From positions 61,434 to 125,433 of the forward strand of contig JAFQQF010000020.1 in NCBI GenBank assembly GCA_017411385.1: a stretch of 64,000 bases of DNA, given 5' to 3'. Shown piece by piece: positions 42,113-50,330 of this stretch (positions within the stretch are counted from its first letter, which is position 1; each line of letters begins with the position of its first letter). This DNA is from Ruminococcus sp. Lineage in GTDB: Bacteria > Bacillota > Clostridia > Oscillospirales > Acutalibacteraceae. The translations under genes were made by a program, and so were the position numbers. The notes below the pieces were generated by a model, which was given only the letters and a program-made list of their open reading frames with translations, was not told the origin of the DNA and did not search any database.

Positions 42113-42988
42113 ATGAACTGCAGACTATGCCCCAACAAATGCAATACTTTCAGAGATTTGAACACAAAAGGCGGTATGTGCAATGTTTCCTCCTCCCCCT
42201 CCGTTGCAAGGATAGCACCTCATTTCTGGGAAGAACCGCCCATAAGCGGAGATAAAGGCTCAGGTGCAATATTCTTCAGCGGTTGCACAATGAAATGCAT
42301 ATACTGTCAAAACTATGAAATTTCTGCGGATAACTTTGGTGTTCAGATAGATGCCCGTATCCTCGCTGACGAATACAGAAGGCTTGAAGCCTTGGGCGTG
42401 CACAACATAGACCTTATAAGCGCAACTCAATATCTGCCGGAAATTATCAGAAGCTTTGAAATTTACAAGCCGAAGGTTCCTGTTGTTTACAACTGCGGAG
42501 GATACGAAAGAGTTGAAACGCTCAGAGCTTTGGAAGGAATTGTGGATATTTATCTGCCCGACTTCAAGTATTCGGACAACGCACTCGGGCTTGAATATTC
42601 AAAGGTTAATAACTACCCTGAGATTGCACAAAAAGCAATAGAAGAAATGTTCCGACAAACCGGAAAGCTAACGCTTAACGATAAAGGAATCGCAACAAAA
42701 GGAGTGCTCATACGGCACTTAGTGCTTCCGAACCACACAAAAAACAGCATAGGCGTTTTAAATATTCTAAAGGAGAATTTTGGAAAAGATGCCACAGTCA
42801 GCCTTATGGGACAATACATCCCCCACGGCAAAGCCCTTGAACACCCTAAGCTTTCACGCAAAATCACCAATCGGGAATATCAGAAGGTGCTTAACCATCT
42901 GCTAGATTTGGAGCTTGACGGCTTTGCACAGGAGCTTAAATCTGCTGATGAAAGTTTTATTCCTTTGTGGAATTATGAAGTGAAGTAA
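42113..42988 (+). CDS. Radical SAM protein, PflA-like (COG1313/PflX type)
   Basis: The 291-residue protein has an N-terminal Cys cluster (CRLCPNKC, then MCNVSS) and the radical-SAM 4Fe-4S motif CTMKCIYC in GAIFFSGCTMKCIYCQNYEI. Further family blocks are VVYNCGGYERVETLRAL, DIYLPDFKYSDN and LVLPNHTKNS. This matches uncharacterised pyruvate-formate-lyase-activase-like proteins. It uses a 5'-deoxyadenosyl radical, with unknown substrate. No glycyl-radical enzyme is encoded nearby. It is monocistronic, with a two-way terminator behind it. Confidence 0.88.
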   Translation: MNCRLCPNKCNTFRDLNTKGGMCNVSSSPSVARIAPHFWEEPPISGDKGSGAIFFSGCTMKCIYCQNYEISADNFGVQIDARILADEYRRLEALGVHNIDLISATQYLPEIIRSFEIYKPKVPVVYNCGGYERVETLRALEGIVDIYLPDFKYSDNALGLEYSKVNNYPEIAQKAIEEMFRQTGKLTLNDKGIATKGVLIRHLVLPNHTKNSIGVLNILKENFGKDATVSLMGQYIPHGKALEHPKLSRKITNREYQKVLNHLLDLELDGFAQELKSADESFIPLWNYEVK

Positions 42989-43000
42989 ACACAAACAACA

Positions 43001-43028
43001 AACCCCACGGGATATAGTCCGTGGGGTT
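43001..43028. terminator. Two-way intrinsic terminator between the radical SAM gene and rny
   Basis: AACCCCACGG and CCGTGGGGTT form a perfect 10-bp stem. AAGTTTTG follows on the plus strand and TGTTTGTTGTTTG on the minus strand, so it can serve both converging genes. Confidence 0.85.
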
Positions 43029-43049
43029 AAGTTTTGCATTATCAAATTA

Positions 43050-44603
43050 TTACTTTGCGAAGTCGATTGCTCTGGATTCGCGGATAATGTGAACCTTGAT
43101 GTGACCGGGATATTCAAGCTCTGCTTCAATCTTCTGGCAGATGTCGCGAGCAAGAACTGCCATTTTGTCGTCATTTACTACCTCAGGCTTAACCATAATG
43201 CGGATTTCGCGGCCCGCCTGAATTGCAAATGTGGTGTCAACGCCATCGAAGGAAGAAGCAACACTCTCCAGTTTTTCAAGACGTTTGATGTAGTTTTCAA
43301 GGTTTTCTCTGCGTGCACCGGGACGTGCCGCGGAGATAGCATCAGCTGCCTGAACAAGGCAAGCAACGATTGTTTTTGCTTCGATGTCGCCGTGGTGAGC
43401 ATGGATAGCGTGAATAACAGCATCGCTTTCCTTATACTTTCTTGCCACCTCAACACCAAGCTCGATGTGGCTTCCATCCATTTCGTGGTCAAGTGCCTTA
43501 CCGATGTCGTGGAGAAGACCTGCACGCTTTGCAACAGCAGGGTCCATTCCAAGCTCGGTAGCCATCATTCCTGCAATGTAGGAAACCTCAAGAGAATGAT
43601 TGAGAACATTCTGACCATAGCTTGTACGGTAACGAAGTCTGCCCAGAAGCTTAATAAGCTCGGGGTGGAGATTACCGATACCTGCATCAATAACTGCATG
43701 CTCACCCGCACTCTTGATTGTAGACTCAACCTCACGGCGAGCCTTGTCAACCATTTCTTCAATCTTTGTGGGATGGATTCTGCCGTCAGAAATAAGCTTT
43801 TCGAGAGCAACTCTGGCAATTTCGCGTCTTACAGGCTCAAAACAGCTGAGAGTAATTGCCTCGGGTGTGTCATCAATAATAAGGTCAACACCTGTGAGGG
43901 TTTCAATCGCACGGATGTTACGACCCTCACGACCGATAATTCTGCCCTTCATTTCATCGTTGGGCAGAGCAACAACGGAAACTGTTGCCTCGGTTACGTG
44001 GTCAGCAGCAAGACGCTGAATGGCAAGAGAGATAATGTTCCTTGCTTTTTTGTCAGCCTCGTCTTTGAGCTGCTGCTCGTAGTCCATAATTTTGAGTGAC
44101 TTTTCGTGCACAAGCTCGCCGTCAAGCTGCTCCAGCAGATATGCCTTAGCCTGCTCAACAGAGTAGCCGGAAATTCTCTCCAGCATTTCAAACTGGCTCT
44201 TTTTGATGGTTTCAACCTCTTCCAGCTTTTTCTCTGCTTCCTTAAGCTTTCTTGCCACGTTCTCTTCTTTCTTTTCGAGATTATCCAGCTTTTTGTCCAG
44301 AGTTTCCTCTTTCTGCTGGAGTCTTCTCTCCTGTCGCTGTACTTCTTTGCGACGTTCTGTGATTTCTTTTTCAGATTCATTTCTCAGGCGATGGATTTCA
44401 TCCTTGCCTTCGATTATGGCTTCCTTTTTCTTTGCTTCGGCAGTTTTCATTGCTTCGGAGATAATGCGTTTAGCCTCCTGCTCGGCACTGCCGATTTCGT
44501 TCTCTGCGACCTTTTTTCTGTGAAGTCCGCCGAATACAAAACCAACAGCAATACCGACCACAACAGCAACAGCCACAAGAACAAGTGCAAGCCATAAATC
44601 CAT
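43050..44603 (-). CDS. rny: Ribonuclease Y
   Basis: The 517-residue endoribonuclease has the standard layout. An N-terminal membrane helix ([20 protein letters not shown]) is followed by a coiled coil at about residues 30-170, a KH domain with [20 protein letters not shown] near residue 220, and an HD domain with [17 protein letters not shown] near residue 365 (metal-binding HD pair). It starts mRNA decay at the membrane in Firmicutes. Length and all motifs are normal. The leader can form a nested RNA structure (see 44704-44790). Confidence 0.97.
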   Translation of the reverse strand: MDLWLALVLVAVAVVVGIAVGFVFGGLHRKKVAENEIGSAEQEAKRIISEAMKTAEAKKKEAIIEGKDEIHRLRNESEKEITERRKEVQRQERRLQQKEETLDKKLDNLEKKEENVARKLKEAEKKLEEVETIKKSQFEMLERISGYSVEQAKAYLLEQLDGELVHEKSLKIMDYEQQLKDEADKKARNIISLAIQRLAADHVTEATVSVVALPNDEMKGRIIGREGRNIRAIETLTGVDLIIDDTPEAITLSCFEPVRREIARVALEKLISDGRIHPTKIEEMVDKARREVESTIKSAGEHAVIDAGIGNLHPELIKLLGRLRYRTSYGQNVLNHSLEVSYIAGMMATELGMDPAVAKRAGLLHDIGKALDHEMDGSHIELGVEVARKYKESDAVIHAIHAHHGDIEAKTIVACLVQAADAISAARPGARRENLENYIKRLEKLESVASSFDGVDTTFAIQAGREIRIMVKPEVVNDDKMAVLARDICQKIEAELEYPGHIKVHIIRESRAIDFAK

Positions 44604-44703
44604 AGTGTGACACCTCCTTGATTTGAATTTTTTTCAGATTCAACTCACGGTGCCGTTAAAAAGTAGATATGCTATTATAAGTTACCGTTTAAAAACAAAA
44701 AAC

Positions 44704-44790
44704 GGTCGGATATAAAAACGACTGAGAAAAAACACATAGCTTTAGTAGAAAAACTACCCCAGTCGCGGTAAAGAAGTAAGATATCCGCCC
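44704..44790 (-). ncRNA. Folded RNA element in the rny leader
   Basis: Three nested stems can form: CGGATAT (44707-44713) with ATATCCG (44781-44787), CGACTG (44719-44724) with CAGTCG (44760-44765), and GTAG (44745-44748) with CTAC (44754-44757). The outer pairing extends with GG/CC. The element ends about 100 bases before the rny start on the minus strand. Placing it in the rny transcript is inferred from position; it could belong to the plus strand. The remaining bases 44791-45187 are AT-rich, and I see no gene in them. Confidence 0.45.
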
Positions 44791-45187
44791 GAAAAATTAT
44801 ATAATTCAATTATAAGGTGTATATAAAATCATTGTAATTTCACGGTAAATGGTAAAGAAATAATAAGGATATCTATAAGTAACGGCTCATCTAAGAGTCC
44901 AATTAAAAAATAAGGGTATCTGCAACCAGTGCCATGGCACAGACACAGACAAAATACTGAAATTAATATTTCGTCTTTTAATATATTAAATGATATATAG
45001 GAATTTGTCAAGAATATTTTGTATATTTTAATACATAATAATAATGAATACTGCAATTAATGTAGTCATTTTTATGGAAATTTTAAGTTTTAAACTAAGT
45101 CGAAGTGTATTTTTGCATAAAAAAACACCACATACACCTTTGAATAGCCAAAGATTATACAAAATCAGTTAAATTTATCACAAACTA

Positions 45188-45216
45188 TTGAATTTGCAGA
45201 AAAAACAAGATATAAT
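45188..45216 (+). promoter_or_regulatory. Promoter of gapA
   Basis: TTGAAT (45188-45193), 17 bases, then TATAAT (45211-45216) match a vegetative promoter. The ribosome site AGGAGG lies further down, about ten bases before the gapA ATG. Confidence 0.7.
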
Positions 45217-45251
45217 CTAGTTACCAATAAAATACAGGAGGATGTATCAAT

Positions 45252-46283
45252 ATGTCAGTAAAAGTTGGTATTAACGGTTTCGGTCGTATCGGCCGTCTTG
45301 CATTCAGACAGATGTTCGGCGCAGAGGGTTACGAGGTAGTTGCAATCAATGACCTCACAAGCCCCAAGATGCTCGCTCACCTGCTCAAGTATGATTCTGC
45401 TCAGGGTAAGTACGCTCTTGCAGACACAGTAACAAGCACAGACAACTCTATCACAGTTGATGGTAAGGAAATCACAATCTACGCAGAGAAAGACGCTAAC
45501 AACATTCCTTGGGGCGAGCTCGGCGTTGAGGTTGTTCTCGAGTGCACAGGCTTCTACTGCTCCAAGGAGAAGTCCATGGCTCACATCAACGCAGGTGCAA
45601 AGAAGGTTGTTATTTCTGCTCCCGCAGGCAACGACCTGAAGACAATCGTATTCTCAGTTAACGAGGACACTCTCACAGCTGATGACCAGATCATCTCTGC
45701 TGCATCTTGCACAACAAACTGCCTTGCTCCTATGGCTAAGGCTCTTAACGACCTTGCTCCCATCCAGAGCGGTATTATGGCAACTATCCACGCTTACACA
45801 GGCGACCAGATGATTCTTGACGGTCCTCACAGAAAGGGCGACCTCAGAAGAGCACGTGCAGGCGCTGTTAACATCGTTCCCAACTCCACAGGTGCTGCTA
45901 AGGCTATCGGTCTTGTTATTCCCGAGCTCAACGGCAAGCTCATCGGTGCTGCACAGAGAGTTCCTGTTCCCACAGGCTCCACAACTCTTCTCTTCGCAGT
46001 TGTTAAGGGCAACGTAACAAAGGATATGATCAACGCTGCTATGAAGGCTGCTGCAAGCGAGAGCTTCGGCTACAACGAGGATGAAATCGTTTCATCCGAT
46101 ATCGTTGGTATGAGATACGGCTCACTCTTCGATGCTACTCAGACAATGGCAACTTATATGCCTGAAACAGATACAACTCAGGTTCAGGTTGTTTCCTGGT
46201 ACGACAACGAGAACTCTTACACATCTCAGATGGTAAGAACTATCAAGTACTTCGCAGAGCTTGACGAAACACTCAAGGGCTAA
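45252..46283 (+). CDS. gapA: Glyceraldehyde-3-phosphate dehydrogenase
   Basis: The 343-residue glycolytic enzyme has the NAD-binding start [17 protein letters not shown], the active-site Cys in [17 protein letters not shown] and the C-terminal [14 protein letters not shown] block. It oxidises glyceraldehyde-3-phosphate to 1,3-bisphosphoglycerate with NAD. It is a single gene with strong promoter and terminator, and its codon use looks that of a highly expressed gene. Asp-Leu-Thr after the second strand (INDLTSP) favours NAD over NADP. Confidence 0.98.
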   Translation: MSVKVGINGFGRIGRLAFRQMFGAEGYEVVAINDLTSPKMLAHLLKYDSAQGKYALADTVTSTDNSITVDGKEITIYAEKDANNIPWGELGVEVVLECTGFYCSKEKSMAHINAGAKKVVISAPAGNDLKTIVFSVNEDTLTADDQIISAASCTTNCLAPMAKALNDLAPIQSGIMATIHAYTGDQMILDGPHRKGDLRRARAGAVNIVPNSTGAAKAIGLVIPELNGKLIGAAQRVPVPTGSTTLLFAVVKGNVTKDMINAAMKAAASESFGYNEDEIVSSDIVGMRYGSLFDATQTMATYMPETDTTQVQVVSWYDNENSYTSQMVRTIKYFAELDETLKG

Positions 46284-46314
46284 TTCATTACACGTTGAAT
46301 TAACGAACAAAATT

Positions 46315-46347
46315 ACGGGCAGTCGTTGCGACTGCCCGTTTTTTTAA
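46315..46347 (+). terminator. Intrinsic terminator of gapA
   Basis: ACGGGCAGTCG and CGACTGCCCGT form a perfect 11-bp stem with a TTG loop, followed by TTTTTTTAA. Confidence 0.92.
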
Positions 46348-46400
46348 TCTTTAAACAACTTTGCCTGTAAACCTGTTTATAACAGAGTTTGCAATTCTTC

Positions 46401-48596
46401 TTACTCTGCCCTCATTAAGCTCGGTTCCTCGGTTCCCCTTGTCTTTTCAAGGAGCACACCTGCCGTCTGAATAAATCCGTCAAGAAGCTCAGACCTCTGT
46501 GTACTGTCTGCAGTTTCTTCCTCAGGCTCCAACAATCCCCACAAGTCAACATCTTCGTCTGCGTAAGAAAAGCTTTTCTTTACTTGAGAATCTCTGTCAA
46601 ATGTGCTATCACTTCCGACTTGTCCGCCGTCGGATTGTCCACTATCCAATTCATCATTTTTTTCTGAGCCGGTTCCGTTTTGAGTGCCATTACCGCTCCT
46701 GTTACTTCTTCCTTGTTGAGTCCCATATACTTGAGACCACCTACTAAATCTTTCTGAAGTTGTGTCAGCATTATCATATTCCTCCATTAAATATTGAGAA
46801 ATTATCTCTCTGTTTCCATCCAGAGGTATTTTAACATCAATCACACCACTCAGATAACCATTTGCTGTAACTACATAAAAATTATCTGCTGTGTATATAA
46901 TTATATGCTTAATCTCTCCATCTTGCAATGCTGAAGTTTTATTTGCCATAGAACGCTTAAAAGCACTTCTTTCTCGGGCTGATTTTGGATAATATATATC
47001 GTCTTCAATATCTCTGAAGCTGTCATCATTATATGAATACCTTATATCATTCTTATTATCAGCAAATCTCTCTGACAGCGGTATCACATCTCCGTTGTCG
47101 TCATAGGTTATAGCATCCGCAAGCTTCATCTGATTCTGCTCAAAGGCTACATACTCAAAATCCTCAACAATTACTCCGTCATATCCCTTTTCCATAAGCA
47201 CATTTGTAAACCTCTGATTACCAAAAGCACTTACAAACTCATAGGCTTTCATTCCTCTGTAATCAAAGTCTACACCTATGCCCATAGATTTAAGCTGCAT
47301 TGCAATTATTGATGCAGGAGCATCAACCTTATCAACAACAAAAGGTTTTGTTATGTTCAGGTAAAATCCGCGCACGTTCTCACCAAAATCAGAAGCAAAA
47401 TCAACATCCGAAGAAAAATAATACCCTCTGCCCCACAAGCTTGCATCCGTCTGCCCTCTGCGTTCCCTGTCAAATACGTTGAAGTTCTCCGACTCTGTTC
47501 CGTGATACACTTTAAGGAGCCTTCCACTCTCATCTCTCACCACGCTGTCGGGCATTGCTCTGCTTGCGACTTTATTTACAAGCTCACGCACGTTGTTCAG
47601 GTTCTCTCTGCTCTTGTTGCGCAAATATTCTTCTACTGCATTGTCATAATCAGCAGATAAATCTATTGTATCTGCGTAGAAGTTTTTCTTGACAGTTTCT
47701 TTAGAATTGGGTAATATAATATTAGAGATACCGTTTTGTAGAGCGTAACCCTCATTTGGTTTGGGGCGCTCCAAACCGTTTATTCGGTTGGCGGTATCTT
47801 TTATTTTTTTAGTAATATCATAAATATGATACCTTCCATCGTTTTTTGCTCTACCTACATTGATATACAAGTCATATATTGCACCATTATACCTAACTGA
47901 TACTTTATAATAGCAAAAATAATTAAACTTTTTATGTTCCACCTCTGTAGCTTCAGCATACAATTTTGCTGATTCTACTAAGTATTTTATCTTTGAAATT
48001 TCCGCAGTTTTTCTGTTGGCTGATTTATTTGCAATATGCAAAGCATCTCGGTTATCTACAACCGCTTGTTTACCATCGCTTAATGTTATCGGCTGTTCAC
48101 TAAGTGCTTCAAGAATATATTCCTGAATTATCTTATATTTATTTGCACCATACACGCCTTTTACTCTCTCTGACAAAACATTATCATCAGACAAATCGAC
48201 GATTATAGAGTCGGCATCATACACAATATTGCCTATTCCTTCATTGTCTGGGGCATTATTCTTTCTCTCCCCCTGCCCCTGAGTATTCCCCTCAACCGCC
48301 TTCAACTGCTTATTCAGCTCGTTTGCAAGGTGGCGGAGGGCTTCGGATTCTGTAACAAGTCTTCTGTATTCATTACCTGTAAGGCTTCTTCCCCATTCTA
48401 TTATCTTGTTTGCTATATTTCGCAATACAGAGATAAGTGTTTTCCGCTCTGACTCGTCAAGCTCAAGGAACACCGCCATAGCATCTTCATCCGTTGCAAT
48501 GTCTGACATAGTGTTACACACAAGCTCCTCCAAAGCATCCTCATAGGAAAGCTTCTCGTTGTGCTTTGCTCTGCTTTTCTGCAGAGCCTTCACCAT
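46401..48596 (-). CDS. Mobile-element-type polyvalent protein with ADP-ribosyltransferase (ART-PolyVal) domain
   Basis: The 731-residue protein has no signal peptide. A helical N-terminus of about 110 residues leads to a middle domain of unknown type near residues 130-280 (VYGANKYKIIQEYILEALSE). An ART domain from about residue 358 has KVYHGTESENFNVFDRERRG, LWGRGYYFSSDVDFASDFG, KGYDGVIVEDFEYVAFEQNQ and KLADAITYDDNGDVIPLSER. The last block is typical of ART domains in large polyvalent proteins of conjugative elements and phages. A low-complexity tail follows. No integrase, relaxase or phage gene lies near, and the gene begins only about 30 bases after another gene's terminator with a weak ribosome site, so it may be a truncated remnant. 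Confidence 0.65.
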   Translation of the reverse strand: MVKALQKSRAKHNEKLSYEDALEELVCNTMSDIATDEDAMAVFLELDESERKTLISVLRNIANKIIEWGRSLTGNEYRRLVTESEALRHLANELNKQLKAVEGNTQGQGERKNNAPDNEGIGNIVYDADSIIVDLSDDNVLSERVKGVYGANKYKIIQEYILEALSEQPITLSDGKQAVVDNRDALHIANKSANRKTAEISKIKYLVESAKLYAEATEVEHKKFNYFCYYKVSVRYNGAIYDLYINVGRAKNDGRYHIYDITKKIKDTANRINGLERPKPNEGYALQNGISNIILPNSKETVKKNFYADTIDLSADYDNAVEEYLRNKSRENLNNVRELVNKVASRAMPDSVVRDESGRLLKVYHGTESENFNVFDRERRGQTDASLWGRGYYFSSDVDFASDFGENVRGFYLNITKPFVVDKVDAPASIIAMQLKSMGIGVDFDYRGMKAYEFVSAFGNQRFTNVLMEKGYDGVIVEDFEYVAFEQNQMKLADAITYDDNGDVIPLSERFADNKNDIRYSYNDDSFRDIEDDIYYPKSARERSAFKRSMANKTSALQDGEIKHIIIYTADNFYVVTANGYLSGVIDVKIPLDGNREIISQYLMEEYDNADTTSERFSRWSQVYGTQQGRSNRSGNGTQNGTGSEKNDELDSGQSDGGQVGSDSTFDRDSQVKKSFSYADEDVDLWGLLEPEEETADSTQRSELLDGFIQTAGVLLEKTRGTEEPSLMRAE
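46580..46771 (-). CDS. Small helical protein encoded inside the polyvalent gene in another frame
   Basis: An ATG at 46771 with GGAGGA eight bases upstream opens a 63-codon frame, different from the host gene's. The product starts MLTQLQKDLVGGLKYMGL and contains LKTEPAQKKMMNWIVDNPT and SEVIAHLTEILK. Its helical, balanced composition looks like a real small protein, while the host frame over the same bases is low-complexity (SNRSGNGTQNGTGSEKNDEL). Small clostridial proteins of this look occur elsewhere, by my recollection. The strong ribosome site is the main support. Confidence 0.5.
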   Translation of the reverse strand: MLTQLQKDLVGGLKYMGLNKEEVTGAVMALKTEPAQKKMMNWIVDNPTADKSEVIAHLTEILK

Positions 48597-48630
48597 ATTG
48601 TCAACGTTCCTGCCTTTTTACAGAAAGAAC

Positions 48631-48668
48631 AAAGCCGACAGCTCAGATTTATGAGTTGTCGGCTTTTC
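48631..48668. terminator. Terminator of the MATE gene, usable both ways
   Basis: AAAGCCGACAGCTCA and TGAGTTGTCGGCTTT form a 15-bp stem with one G-U pair and a GATTTA loop. On the minus strand it is followed by TGTTCTTTCTG; on the plus strand by TCATG. Confidence 0.75.
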
Positions 48669-48685
48669 ATGTTTATTAAGCTTTT

Positions 48686-50038
48686 TTACTTATTCTCTTT
48701 TATAATACTACTGTTTGACCAGTTGATTTTTTTGTAATAGACAAACAGAGCGATTGTGCTCAGTGTCCATGTGAGAGGATACACCCAGTTGACTGCATCT
48801 ATGGTCTGAGTTATGGGTACCATAACAGAAATAAAGCTGACACGGATTACACACCAGCAAACAAGCATTGTGAGCATCGGAAACAGGCTTTTACCTGCAC
48901 CGCGGAGCACCGCCGCAAATGAGTGGGTTGCCGCAAGCAGGCAGTAAAACAAAGCACAGGTCTGTGCCTTCTGTACACCATAAGCTATTGCATCAGGCTC
49001 ACGGGTAAACGCACTGATAAGAAGCGTGGCTGATAAATAGAACAAAACTCCTATAACCTCTGCGATTACAAGAGAACACCAAATTCCAAACCGTGCTCCC
49101 TTTTTAACTCTTTCTGTATTTCCTGCACCTAAGTTCTGACCTACAAAAGTAGTGAGTGCCGCTGTAAAGCTTGTAATCGGCAGAAACGCAAAGCCCTCGA
49201 TTTTGGAATAGGCTCCGCAGCCTGCCATTGCCATTTCGCCAAAGTAGTTGATGTTTGACTGCACCACTACATTTGCAAAAGCGATGATTGAATTCTGAAC
49301 TCCTGAAGGAAGTCCTATGCGGAGAATCATTTTTATCATTCTCTTGTCAAAACAGAGCTCTTTAAATCTGACTGAATAAACCTCGTCAGACCTCATAAGT
49401 TTAAAAAGACACATAAACACGCTGACAAACTGTGAAACTATAGTTGCAAGAGCTGCCGCCCACACACCAAAACCAAAGCCCACAATGAGTATAAGGTCAA
49501 GAACGATATTGATAAACGATGACACAATCAGATAATACAGAGGATGCTTGCTGTCACCTACTGCCTGCATAACACCCATACAAGCGTTATACATTACAAG
49601 TCCCAAGCTTCCGAGGAAATATACTCTTATGTATTCCACCGCATCTGGCATAACATCTGTAGGAGTCCCCATCCAAACAAGAATTTGAGGCGCAAGCAGA
49701 GTTGCAATAACAGTTAAGATCAACCCGATTACAATTGAAACGGTCAGATATGTATGTATTGAAAGACGTAGATTTTTGTTATCCCTTGCTCCGTAAAACT
49801 GAGAAACCACCACACCTGCTCCCAAGCCTATTCCTTGAAAGAAGCCTACAAGAAGAAAAATAAGCATTCCTGTGGAGCTTACCGCCGCCAAAGCGGTGTT
49901 TCCCAATTTATTACCTACAATCAGCGAATCTGCCGTATTGTAAAGTTGCTGAAACAAATTACCAAAAAAGAGAGGTATCGCAAACTTAACAATACTTTTA
50001 GATATTGAGCCTGAAAGCATATATTCATTATTCTGCAT
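48686..50038 (-). CDS. MATE family multidrug/cation efflux protein
   Basis: The 450-residue protein has about 12 membrane helices and MATE blocks: IVKFAIPLFFGNLFQQLYNT near the start, AAVSSTGMLIFLLVGFFQGI and GAGVVVSQFYGARDNKNL in the N-lobe, FVGQNLGAGNTERVKKGA in the C-lobe. Length is normal. It exports organic cations or drugs using a sodium or proton gradient. It is a single gene. Substrate cannot be predicted. Confidence 0.93.
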   Translation of the reverse strand: MQNNEYMLSGSISKSIVKFAIPLFFGNLFQQLYNTADSLIVGNKLGNTALAAVSSTGMLIFLLVGFFQGIGLGAGVVVSQFYGARDNKNLRLSIHTYLTVSIVIGLILTVIATLLAPQILVWMGTPTDVMPDAVEYIRVYFLGSLGLVMYNACMGVMQAVGDSKHPLYYLIVSSFINIVLDLILIVGFGFGVWAAALATIVSQFVSVFMCLFKLMRSDEVYSVRFKELCFDKRMIKMILRIGLPSGVQNSIIAFANVVVQSNINYFGEMAMAGCGAYSKIEGFAFLPITSFTAALTTFVGQNLGAGNTERVKKGARFGIWCSLVIAEVIGVLFYLSATLLISAFTREPDAIAYGVQKAQTCALFYCLLAATHSFAAVLRGAGKSLFPMLTMLVCWCVIRVSFISVMVPITQTIDAVNWVYPLTWTLSTIALFVYYKKINWSNSSIIKENK

Positions 50039-50243
50039 TTCCTCTCTCCTTTCATTTTTTTACATATAAATTTGTGTGGTAAAATATAACACTCGCAACA
50101 AAATAATTATAATCCCTTGGCAAAGTTTGTCAACCAAAGCGATAACAGCACAAACGATAAATTATAACCACAAATTATACGTTTTTTCGTCATTTTAACC
50201 AAAGCAAAAAGACAAAGTTTGTGTATCATTATTTTCATTTTTA

Positions 50244-50272
50244 TTGAAATAATAAATTGTATTTGATATAAT
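50244..50272 (+). promoter_or_regulatory. Promoter of glgB
   Basis: TTGAAA (50244-50249), 17 bases, then TATAAT (50267-50272). The glgB ATG follows 58 bases later, after AGGAGGAAA. The rest of the 50039-50330 gap is AT-rich with nothing else I can support. Confidence 0.65.
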
Positions 50273-50330
50273 ATAGAAGTACAGATAGGTGTACAAGTAT
50301 GTATATCATATTCCAACAGGAGGAAAATAT

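Noticed and set aside
43089-44099. A 336-codon open frame on the plus strand, opposite rny
   Set aside because: It lies entirely within the well-supported rny gene, shows no domain or ribosome site and has shadow-like Asn/Cys-rich composition.
44704-44790. A c-di-GMP or preQ1 riboswitch in the A-rich element before rny
   Set aside because: Conserved core bases of these classes are not present; only the nested stems are supported.
46401-46580. A frameshift that ends the polyvalent protein early and continues as the nested frame
   Set aside because: The host frame stays open to 46401 and the nested frame has its own strong ribosome site, so two separate frames explain the data better.
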